Source: Crocodylus rhombifer
Lineage: Eukaryota; Chordata; Crocodylia; Crocodylidae
Direction: 5' to 3'
Assembly: GCA_038503035.1 (NCBI GenBank)
Contig: JAVSML010024706.1
Coordinates: 282,033-346,032, forward strand
DNA: 64,000 nt
The position numbers were made by a program, and so were the translations under genes. Shown piece after piece: positions 47,372-57,960 of this stretch. The notes under the pieces were generated by a model. The model saw nothing but the letters and a program-made list of their open reading frames with translations, was not told the DNA's origin and did no database searches. Positions within the stretch are counted from its first letter, which is position 1; each line of letters starts with the position of its first letter.

Positions 47372-49912
47372 CATTGACAATGAAGACAATGTAGCTATGT
47401 TGACTTGTATTGTGTGAGGACCTAGCTCACATGTCTGTGTTTAGAGCTAGCCTTCATGTTAAAGGAGAACTGCTAAATAATTTGGATTCTTTCACAGTAA
47501 GGGGTAAAAGCTAATGAATGTGAATGGAAGGCTTTGAAAGAAGTGTAAATCAACAACACTTCTATGAGGAAAATTAATTATTGGGAAGAGTCTACTGGAG
47601 AGGAAAAGTGTGATAGTAGGTGTCAGATACCAGAAGGAAGAAAATGGAGAGTTGGCATAGATTGGAGTGCAGGAAATAGCTGATATTTGAAACTGAATGT
47701 CTTTCTCATTGTTAACAGATGGCCCTAGCATTCAGGAAACAAGTGTCTTGTGTAGGGCTGGGGCAATGAAGTAATGAAGCAATGAAGGCTATTAGCTGAA
47801 TGAAGGAGGCAGAGGCAGACTTAGCTGTACCCTGTCCAAAGGATCTTTATCTGAGCAGTGCTCCATTTCAGATTTACTTCCCTCCGGCAAGGAGATGTGT
47901 GTTCCTACAGTGCTGTAGTCTAGATAATAGCATGCTGTACAGTTACTTTACCACTTTAGGCCTCAATCCATCAAAAAGATTTTAGCACATACTGGAGTCT
48001 GAGTTAATGGTACTAAATCATGTGCCTAAAGTTAAATGCATGCTTGTCTTCATTTCTTAAGAGGAGTAGGCTTCCGAGTTGGGACCTCAGTATGGTGCCT
48101 GCCTAGTGATTCTTTCTATACTGACTGTCTACAGGTACACATGGTTTTCTTTTTATTTTATCATTTGCTTCTTGTCAGTAAGAACTGATTTTGTTATAAC
48201 TTATGGCTAACTCTTATTTGCGGTGGCTCCTGAAGGGGTCTAAAAGTACAGGGGAATTTAAAGGTTCCTCAAATAGCTTTTAGCTTCGTTCATTCCTTGG
48301 GTCTCAGAACAGCAGAGACTTCCTATGCCTGAAGAAGCCCGAAAGCTTGCCAAGAACTTTTTTCCAACTACTCAGTTGGTCTAATAAAAGATATCACATC
48401 TACTCAAAGAACCTTGCCTGCCTCACAAACCAAGCTTTTGGAAGAATTTAGGTATCTTCCATACGCAATCTAAGAATCTCTTTACCTTTCGGTGGGTGGA
48501 ACATGGCAGCCATAACTATTGACACTACCTAAATTGTTTGGATGGGGAATCAAGTAAATTGTACCCAGTTAAATTTAAATTCCTCTTACAAATTTTTGAT
48601 ACTCATATTGGAGGTTGGTTGAGATATTCAAGTCCCATACTCTTCCCTAAAGTACTATGGGATGCACCCATATGTAGTGGAACAATCTATGCAGGCCAGG
48701 GACTCTGCTAAAGATGTTCAGAGAGGTTTTCCTCTTCTCTTGAGTCTTCCTGTGCCACTTCAAATGTAACCGAATTTGAGAGGGGATAAATTGGAGCTCC
48801 CAGGCCTGAATGCTTAGTAAATATTGGAAGCAAATGTTGCTATCATCAGTATTTATTGGATGGTTCAAGCATAGATTGCTTGTAAGCATCTACCTCTGAA
48901 GTCAACTTTGCTCCTGATATTACTGCCCTATTCAGATAAAACTCTCAATAACTCAATGAGAGCATGAGGACCACGGCTCACACTGAATCATCTTTCTGGC
49001 TTTAGCATAAGAATCTTTCTGTGAGTGGGTAGTTCCCAAGATCTCCAGGCAAATTCTTACTTCTTTGCCAGCTTGTCTGCCAGCTTACACACTAAATCTT
49101 AGAAATGTCAATGTATGTTTGGTCAGTCAGTCACAGCAAAAACACTGATCTGTGAACATCAGGGTTGGAGAAAGATTTGCTTTCTTGCACCTACCAATAT
49201 CATAATACTAGGAGTTGGTGAATGGGGCACAAGCCCTGGGTGCCACCTTAGAGGGGACTTCAGAATGGAGTCCACCTTGGGAGTCTTGCCTTTCTCACCA
49301 AAGAATCCAGTATTGCCCAGAAGCTGGCAAGTCTGCCTTGTCCCCATACTTCTTCCTCAGCCTCTTTTATTTCTGCTGAATTTACTGTTGCCACTTGCTG
49401 CAGGTGATGACAATAGATAGCATTCAGAGCAGGGGGGAGTAGCAGTAGGGAGATAGGAGAAGGTAAGCTTCCCTGCAGGAGCAGCAGCATCTCCCTTCTC
49501 CACTCCTGCCACACACTACCCCCCTCCCAATGGTAGCAGCTATTTCTGATAATGGGGAATAGCTATTGGCAAATACTAACCCAGGGCACAAACCTTACCA
49601 GTTACCCATCTGGTATCTGCTTTGTACTTTTGCTGATCTAAGCTCTGGAAAGTTTATTCCTGACCTTGCTTGTTAGCTTGCAAAACAGCTAACAATTAGA
49701 GCCCGAGAAGTTTGGCCTTTAAAATGCAAGATTTTTGGATATTAAACACAGTGATCAAGTTTTGTCAAAACTCTTGCCAAATTTATTACTGTTCATTTTG
49801 AAGCCTTTTCAAATGTTAAAAAAAGGCAAGTACTTTAGCTGACAGGAACTTCAAATTGCTAGTTTCTTCAGGCAATCAGTAAGTGTTGATTTACTGACTG
49901 GAGAGGAATCTA
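47372..49912. other. Intergenic DNA, mostly unassigned
   Basis: Contains a short dispersed repeat at 48320-48425. No gene, hAT end or CR1 was recognised elsewhere here. Confidence 0.7.
48320..48425 (+). repeat. Dispersed repeat with TTGGTCTAATAAAAG core
   Basis: 'cctgaagaagcccgaaagctt' type opening, then 'agttggtctaataaaagata' and 'caaagaaccttgcctg'. The same order occurs at 59895-60015 and, inverted, near 43880-43915. It is a sauropsid-type SINE-like sequence I cannot name. Confidence 0.65.
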
Positions 49913-50641
49913 GGGCCATGGACAGATACTGCATTTATAGCTATGACGAAGCTGAATAAACAGACGTGTATGCCCCCTGTACTGCTACAAAAATCATGGA
50001 AGCGCTACAGAAATGTTCCTGCTTGAAACAGGAACTTCTCTGTAGCACTACAGAGGGTAACATGTCTAATTCCATGTAGTGCTACAGGAGATCTCTTGGT
50101 CCCCCAGCATGCCACAGTGCATTGCTCTTTCCCCACTCCCACTGTCCAAGTGGGGGAAGGAGAAGGGCAGCGGTCGGTTGCTCACTGCAGCAAGCTGTCA
50201 GAGGGCCCATTGCTGGCCTGGAACACAGCAAATTTACTTGGGATCCCTGCTGCTGCCACCACGGTAGCAGAAACTGGTGCTGTTGTCACAGTGGTGGCAG
50301 AGGCAAAGATGGCTGCTGGTGCCATGGGGACAGCAGGGACAGTGACAAGCACCAGTGCCCATTGATGGGCTCATTGACAGCCAAGTGATCCCCCACTCTC
50401 CAGCTGGGAAAGGCAGGCTGTTAGTGTTTGGGTTCACTGGCAGACACCTCTGGAGGCTGGCAGAATACAGAAGCACTCTTTACCAAATCCTGGCTCAACA
50501 GCATGCCTTTACAGTGATTTTTGTAGTGCTCCATCCAAGGGGCTGTGAAAGTATATACACCTCTGATAAGGCTATGTTTTTGATGCTCTGTAAAATGCTG
50601 AGGCTTTTGTAACATTATACTTGAACATCTGTCCATGGCTC
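49913..50641. mobile_element. MITE with 15-bp terminal inverted repeats
   Basis: GGGCCATGGACAGAT at 49913-49927 and, inverted, GAGCCATGGACAGAT at 50627-50641 (14 of 15). The interior has repeated 'tgtagtgctacag' or 'tgtagcactacag' palindromes near 50040-50090. 729 bases, no transposase, no clear target duplication. Confidence 0.75.
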
Positions 50642-53363
50642 TTTGGGGCTAGTAATGTACATGCTGCCTTATCTGTTCAATGCAGGATGGCTTCTTAGTT
50701 TCTGCAAGGCATTTTAGGGACTGGTACTGTTCCATTGAATTCAATGACCAGATCCTCAGCTAGTGTAAACCCATTTCTGCTTCACACCAGGTTAAAGTTT
50801 GGCTCAACAATGGGAATTTTATCTCTAATTCAGTGGGAGCAGTAACAGGCTGCTCAGGTTAAAGATTTCCTACCTTTAAAAAAGGAAAATCCTATTGGCT
50901 TCCTGGCTTTCTCTTTCAAAAGAGAACAAGTCTTGCCTTTTTCAAAAGAGAGCAATTAAAAAGAAAAAAAGAAGAGTGTTTTAATTTGACTTTAATGGAC
51001 CATTTTTAGAGCAAGCAAGGGAATGATGTTAATCTTGGGTTTTTTTCTATAAAAGATCTGGCATAACCTTTCTATTTATTAATCTATTTTGTTAAAACAA
51101 TATTCAAATGCAGTCTGCTTTCTTATTGTAGAGAAGAGAACAGGTAGATTTTTCTGTTGGGTTCTTTCTATTTTTGCAGTTTGGTGCTATCTTATGTTAC
51201 AATTTTAAAGAAGGGAGAATAAATCATTTAAAGCTAAATTGCAGCTAGATTTTGTATGGCTGCTCAGTGGAAGATTGTCCAGAATTGCAGCCCTGCAATT
51301 CAATGGAACCCTGAAGGCCTACTGCTGAGATGCTTCAGACTAGAAGCACTGCATCCCACAAGGACAAGAAAGTGGGTGAGGGGAGGACATGCATTCAGAG
51401 GCCTATGGATCCTCTCTCCCTTGTTGCCAGCAAGCAGGGCAAACTGGACATACAAAGAAGAGCTTATGAAACACCCTGATTAATGATACAGCGATTTTCA
51501 TGCTCCCCAGGGGCATGGTGGCTTTGCATGGCCTCCTAGAGTTAAGGGCTGTTAACACAATTTAGCTCCTAAAGTGCAGTTTAAAATCTTTTTCTAGTTG
51601 ACGTATTTTGGAGGGGGTTAGCTACATCTAATAACCCCTGGGCAGTGACAAATTATGATAATTTATACTGACTGACTGAAAATTAAGCATGACCTTTGAA
51701 TTTGTTACTTTTGTCTCACTGCTTCCAAACCCATGTGGCTGGTTTGCCTTGGCCATCAGTTCTGTCTTGTCTTTTTTGATTATAAGCTGTTTGGAGCAAG
51801 GTTTGTCATTTATTATATGTTTGTACAGTCCCCAGCACAAGGTTGCTCCCAATTGGTATGCTGCAATATAAATGGTTATCATCATCATTATAAAAACTTG
51901 GGGCTATTTTTCAAACTCATTTTTGTTACTGATTTGTTTTTGCTATGACCATTCTTTGGATTCTGCTTGTGCAATCTCTTTCCAATTTTTGAAAGACTTT
52001 TTTGTTTTGATTAAAAATGGAAGGTGGCCTTAAGAATGACAGTGGGGTTTCTGAAAATTGTCCAGGACATTGTTTATGTGCAAAACTTGGTATCAATTCC
52101 TGTCACTAAATGACTGATACAGCTACTGTCATCACAACAGCATTTCCTAAGTTAAAGACTAAGGATCCGGTCACACAGCTCTTATTTAGGTGAGAATTCA
52201 TTACTTGTCTGGGAAACTCCATTGGCTTCAGTAGAACTATTTGGCAGTGGCAACTTTTCACATGAGTAAGGATTATGTAATAATCAGGTCTTGATAACCC
52301 TAGCCACTAATATTGTGATATAGAGCTTTTATAAAAAAGATAAAACCTTGTACTTCTAATTACACAGGATTTTATTTCCCTAAAGAAAAAAGCACTTCAA
52401 GTTGGCTCTACTGTGACTTTCTCTACCTGCACTAAGGGGGTAGACTGAAGCCTCTTCCCTAACAAAACTATTCCCTTCACACTTATATGGAAGTTAATGG
52501 CTGAATAGTCACAACATAAAAATAACAATTTAAAATATAAATGTTAATGTTAAGTGGCTGTCTGACTCAGCATTAGTAATTTGGGCTTGCTGGGCATACC
52601 ATCAGAATGCCACTGAAGAAATTTAAAACCATCCCAGGTTTAAGTTTGGATGCTCAGTTAGCTAGTAGTCGAACCCTGAAATACTAGAATTGAGAACCCA
52701 ACATGAATTACACATTTACAATAGTTACATTTTGCACCAAATATATTTATAGAGCAATCAAGGCAGGGAAGTTTTGCTTGAATTTAACTACACTTGTAAG
52801 CTTCCTTTAGGGAAGATTAATCCCTGAATATTAACTGCTGGTGAAGGAGTAAGATTGTTCAGGGACGCTATGTATTTGAGAACATCTGTATCTGTATCTG
52901 CAAACATCCTTTAAGGGAAGAAAAAGAGTCTAATGCATATTTGCATATATTTTTTATACTTGCATAAACTGAGGCACAAACCATTAGAATCATGTTTTGG
53001 CATAATGTCAAGGAAGAATGCATAGGGTTCTCTATGTGGATAGTTTAAATTAAGAGAGAAGCAAGATAAGTAATAGGCTTTTAAACATGCTTATGCTACG
53101 AGGGACTATTTCTTAAACATACACATATCTCTCTAGGGTCATTTAAAATCCTTGTTACTAAGCCTACAGCCCACACAGGCACCAGCTGAAGACTGGCTAG
53201 GTTTTCTGAGCCAGTAGAAAAAAGGAAAGCAGTAGACTTTACAAGTGTGCTTATCTTGGTAACTTTTTTTGATGTCCTGTACTGAGGCTCTATCACCTGA
53301 CTGTTAGTCTAGCTCAGTCAATTTCAGTTTCAATTAAGGGAAAGAAAAACTAAGTAATTTCCT
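50642..53363. other. Intergenic DNA without recognised features
   Basis: AT-rich sequence with only short chance frames. I found no repeat ends, gene or motif worth calling. Confidence 0.65.
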
Positions 53364-53371
53364 CTGTAATC

Positions 53372-54448
53372 TGGGACTGCACCGATAGAGATTTTGGGGG
53401 TCAATACTGATGGCTGATTTTTAAGGAGATATATCGGCTGATACCAATCTGATTTCCTTGGGGGTCAATACTGATGGCTGATTTTTAAGGAGGTATATTG
53501 GCCGATGCTGATCTGATTTCCAATGTGCAGCCTGGCACCTTGAAAAGCTGCATCTAGTCTGTGGTGGAAGGGGAGGGAAGGGTGTGAGGGTGGCTGATTG
53601 AGGCCCCTGTGGTGAGGGAAGGAGTGGGGCTGGGGCAGGGGCTGGAACAGGCACTGCCCAGAAAGGGTGGGGAGGGATGCAGGATGGAGCCACAGCTTGT
53701 GTAAGGGGCACAGAGGACGGGTGGCTTTCACTGCTGTGTGCACCTCAGGAGGGCATGGGGGGCAGGGTGTGTGCCCCCGGATCTGTGTGTGGGGCAGGCT
53801 GCAGCTGTAGGCTGGGGCCAAGGCTGCACCGGGCTTTTCCTGATGGGGGCTGGGCCAGGCTGTGCTTTGAGTGGGCGATGGCAGCACTGGGAGGGGAGTT
53901 ATGGGGGAAGCTGCAGCCATCCCAAAATTTGCCATAGCTCCCCCTCCCAGCATCTCTGCTGCCCGCCTCAAGTGCAACCCTGGCCCCAGCCTGCAGTGGC
54001 AGCCCACCCTGCCCACGCTTTGTGCAGATCTGGGGGCACCCCCCCTAACCCTCCATGCCTTCCCAGGATGCACACAGTGGCGGGAGCCACACCCCCCACA
54101 TCCTCCAAACAAGCCGTGGCTCTGTCCCACACCCACCCTGCCCCGTCCCAGCTGGGCAGTGCCTGCCCCAGCCCCATCTCCACTCCCGCCCCATGGGGGC
54201 CTTGATCTGCCCCTCCCCACACCTCTTCCTTCCCCCATCCCATTTTGCCACAACAGACTTACCAGCTGGATGCAGCTCTCCAAGCTGCTGAGCTGTGCTC
54301 CTCGCTGCCTATGTGCTGCACTGCGGCTGTACATGCACGGGCATTTATGGGTCAAATTATTGGCCACATCAGGCCAATTTCCAATACAGTTAATTTTCTT
54401 GATATCAGTGCTGATCCAATATTGGACCGATGTATCAGTGCCCCTTTA
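53372..54448. mobile_element. Complete foldback hAT-like element with perfect 8-bp duplication
   Basis: Bounded by CTGTAATC at 53364-53371 and again at 54449-54456. Left end TGGGACTGCACCGATAGAG; right end inverted TAAAGGGGCACTGATACATC. The element is almost a palindrome: arms of about 500 bases meet near 53915 (CTGGGAGGGGAGTTATGG against its near inverse ending CCCTCCCAG). GC-rich arms open long frames on both strands, up to about 300 codons, none transposase-like. It must move using a transposase supplied elsewhere. Confidence 0.85.
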
Positions 54449-54456
54449 CTGTAATC

Positions 54457-56999
54457 CTTTTGAAATTCTCAGTGAAGTCACTGGAAGCTTTGCAGTTATA
54501 TCTGTGGACCAGCTCTATGTCTTCTGAAAACAAATGTGGGACATGAGGTGTGTGAAGGCAGACACAAAAGAAAGTTCACAAAGTATCATTCCGTTAGTTA
54601 CCCTGAAACAGATTTTTTTTTTAAAAAGAGTACTTGATTTTGCTATAAATCACTTTCAACAATAAAATAGAGGGGAACAACAAATTTGTGTGGAACAGAG
54701 ATAACATTGGGATAAAATTGTCTTTTGAAGTGTGAGATTTTTGAGAGGTGTACACACACATGTATTTCCTTTTTAAATTCTTCCCTGTCTCTCTCACAGG
54801 CCTTGGGGGCCTATACCACTGTAACTACAGCCTTCCATTTCCTTTTATCTTGTGCAGTCTCCTTTCACCCTGTCACACCTTTGCCTATTTCTCCTGCTTG
54901 AATTAAAAATAGAATAATTTAATTTTAATGTTATTTGATCTTTGGGATCCTATTTGTGTGTGGCTATGAATCCATGGAGTTTGGGGAAACAGTGGGAGAC
55001 CAGAACTAGGATGGAGACACCCAGTCTTCCTAGAGACAGAACTACTGTTCCCAAGAGCGTCCCAGTAGGTTGTAGGTTGGTACAGTACTGTTTCTCATGC
55101 GGGCAGGAGAACAACATAGCGCAAGGAAGTCTGATCAGATTTCTCCCCAAAAGCCGCCTCTCATCATTTTTAATGTGTGAAGAAATGCCTTGTCCTTCTG
55201 TATTCAGCAGTTATGCTTTATGCCATATTCAGCAGATTATTAAAAAAAATGTTGACTACTCCATTGGGTGTCTTTTTTGCATCCCCTGATGCAAAACTGC
55301 CCCTATATATTATTTACTTATTCATTAACCCTGTGACTATTTAAGTAACCTATTGTTCAGACTTTCCTTTCAGTGTTTTCCCCCCGAGGACTTATTATTC
55401 TGTCATAAAAAAAAAATCACTTTGGGCTAAGACTTGGCATACAGAATATCAGACTGGGCATTTATTTAACAACATATTACTGGGTCTCAGAAAATCTCTG
55501 TATTGGAGATATAAGGATGAAATATTTTATTGTTGTATGTTTTCTACTGTGCTTCTATGAAGATCTATTCTGTTAGTGATGTCTTACTCTCCAATTCTGA
55601 CTGGTAGCTAAAGACCTAGAAACAGGTTTTTGATTCTTGTCATTATATAGAAAGCACTGATGGCAAAGCTACCCATGTCTGATATTCAGATAACAGTTCC
55701 TAGCTGTTTTTTTGGATGATGACTCTGAAGCCTGCTTCTAAGCCCTGAAAAGGAAGCATTGCACTCCGCATCTATACTGATATGTTATAATATACAAGCT
55801 AGTGTGTTTGCTCAGTACAAATGGCTGTAGCTATTATATTCTGACTTTAAATTAATTCAAAGGATTATGTAACAATAAGGCTACAGTACTTATTTTGAAA
55901 ATATTCACCTGCCCTGTACAGAAGAAAAGCCAAGTAGCTGAAAAAACAGAACTCCAGTGGGACCAGTATAGATTTTGGGAATAAAGAAGTCACTTGCAAA
56001 TGGTACAAATGCACTTTGTAGGTTTCTGGTATTGTCTGATATTGGTAGGAAGTAAATACCTACTTTTAATCAACCTAAGAGGATTTCAGGTATGTGTGAA
56101 ACAGAACTACTGAAGGAAACAAAACTTATAATGTTAAGTTGGATTTTGTATTCTTCATGACACTAGTCATTATTTTGACTTGACTTGAAGTTATACGTGC
56201 CCAGTCTGCACTGAAGGAAAAGATGGACTGGGGCATACTATGGAACGAGTTGAGTCACAGTTCATATTGGTAGCATGTAGGAAGTTACTTTGTGTTCTGC
56301 AAACTCAAATGTAAATGTATCTGTATATTTTAATTTACCTCAAAATGTATCCATGAGTGCATGAAAGAAATGGGAAAAGTTTTCAGAGAAAGGATACCGG
56401 TTCTCTGAAGGTCTCTCTCAGGTAAGGACAAAGGCTCAACGTAGTACCTGGAAGCTGCACCGAGGGATATGGACTGGAAGTCTAGATACCTAGAACATTG
56501 CACACACACATTGATAACTTAATGTGATCTGAGGGCAGTTGCCTGAAAGCTGTGTGTATCATGTACTCCAGTGTACAGATTTAGCTGAGAGGGCCTGAAC
56601 CTTACTGGTGACAGCTAAGCAAGCTGTGGGGAGTGTTTATTCATTTATTCTGTTTTCCCCTTAGGCTTTTCTTAGCAAATAGAAGGATCTCCAGGCATCT
56701 CATCTCTCCTGTGCCTTGTCTATTAAGGCTGCCGCTTTGTCCCACGTCAGGTTGTGGGCTGCATGTGTTGGGAAGAGGGGTGGCAGGGATAACGGGGGTG
56801 GGGTGGGTTACAAGCAACCCATCTGCCTAGATGGAGGGAAACTTTGAACCACAGGGTGCCATCCTTTTCTCCCCTTGAGTGGGGTGGGAGAGGGAGGGCT
56901 GGTGCCCTCCAGCATCTCCCTTGCCTGCCACATTTGCATTCCCACACAGCTGGGCACCAGAAGGGACACCAGGTACAAAGGTCTACAAGTGGCCTATGA
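54457..56999. other. Intergenic DNA upstream of the OCC1 repeat block
   Basis: AT-rich with short chance frames. No feature recognised. Confidence 0.65.
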
Positions 57000-57620
57000 G
57001 TGTGAAGAGAATACATACTGGGGGTATAAAACCCCTAGTACTGAAGCTGATGCCATTGAAAACTCCTTTCCAGACATATCCCAAAGAAAGGCCATAAGGC
57101 AAAGGTATAAAACCTCTAGTATTGAAGCTGATGTCATTGGATATGTTTGGAAAGCAGTTTTTAAAGGAACGGCCAAAAGGCAAAGGTGCTTTTTAAAGTA
57201 GAGCTCATGGAACTGAAATGAAGTTGCATTCAAAGAAAGGAAAGAATTGCAACTTTCTTTTATAACTTTTTTAACGTGACAGCTGGTGACCTTCCTAGGC
57301 TGCAGGCTGGAGTGACTCAAATAACCTGGGGGGACGCAGGTGGAAGGGCAGGCGCCCCCAGCCAAGGGGGGAACAAACACCTGCCCCTTATATCTGACCC
57401 CCTTGGCCCAGCTCGCCTTCCTGCAGCTGTGGAGGGGCCACAAAGCTCAGCCACGCTCCCGTTGTAAGCCTGTGGGCAGAAAGCGCGGGAGGGCGTCGGC
57501 AGGCAGGGTTCTTCGGTGAGGTCTTTTCTTAGACCCAGTCAAGAGTTGGGGGAAAGTACTTTGTATAGAGAAGGGGTGTAGGGGAACCTCCATGGCCCCC
57601 GCACCTCGTGAAGCCAGAGG
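57000..57620. repeat. Repeat block abutting the OCC1 promoter
   Basis: 'ggtataaaacccctagtact' through 'gccaaaaggcaaaggt', 'caaagaaaggaaagaattgc' and 'gcaggctggagtgactca' at 57020-57320 recurs at 60510-60750. The next part, 'ctgcagctgtggaggggcca' to 'gtgtaggggaacc' and 'cgcacctcgtgaagcc' (57420-57615), recurs at 63755-63880. So one full and two half copies exist. It includes an internal duplication (GGTATAAAACC at 57024 and near 57103). Confidence 0.75.
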
Positions 57621-57639
57621 CCTGCAGGGTCGGAGGTCT

Positions 57640-57960
57640 GCAAAGGGTCTCTTCAAAGCGGCCGGAGGGCGCGGGCGCTCCCGCACTTGAAATCCGGCTC
57701 GCGCCGCGGCGACCAGTGGGAAGGGCGGCCCCAGGTGCCGGTCTCGCTGATTGGGCCTCGGCTGTTTCCTAGGCGATGGGCGGGGAGAGCTGGGAGAGGA
57801 GCGCCGTGCCTTAGCCCCCCCCCCGCCTCCTCGTGCCCGCCATGGGCTGCGGGAACTCCACGGCCACCAGCGCGGGCGGCAGAGGTAGGGGGAGAGGGAG
57901 GTGCTGCTGGGGCTGGGGAGGGGGCAGCATCAGTGCAGGGAGGGGGGAGATGGGGGCTTG
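57640..57960 (+). promoter_or_regulatory. OCC1 CpG-island promoter
   Basis: CpG-dense stretch around OCC1 exon 1. Upstream of the ATG are an inverted CCAAT box (ATTGG at 57750-57754), a GC box GGGCGGGG at 57778-57785 and an RFX X-box-like GTTTCCTAGGCGAT at 57764-57777 (11 of 14 to GTTGCCTAGGCAAC). No TATA box. Motif calls are by eye; the start site is unknown. Confidence 0.65.
57842..57884 (+). CDS. OCC1: OCC1 (C12orf75 orthologue) coding exon 1
   Basis: ATG at 57842 in an excellent Kozak context (GCCCGCC before, G after) opens MGCGNSTATSAGGR plus one base, then donor GT at 57885-57886 (GAG|GTAGGG). The first 12 residues equal the start of the small vertebrate protein OCC1 (overexpressed in colon carcinoma 1, about 63 residues in human). 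Its biochemical role is poorly known. Gly2 with Ser6 fits the N-myristoylation pattern M-G-x-x-x-S and Cys3 could be acylated, so membrane association is an inference. Later exons (with the family's RRNYGGVYVGLPSE block) were looked for and not seen before 64000. The exon lies in a CpG island and is divergent from APPL2, matching human gene order. Confidence 0.88.

Noticed and set aside
53465..54527. Long open frames (up to 300 codons) on both strands
   Set aside because: They lie inside the palindromic GC-rich foldback element. Both strands are open because of composition, and no transposase motif is present.
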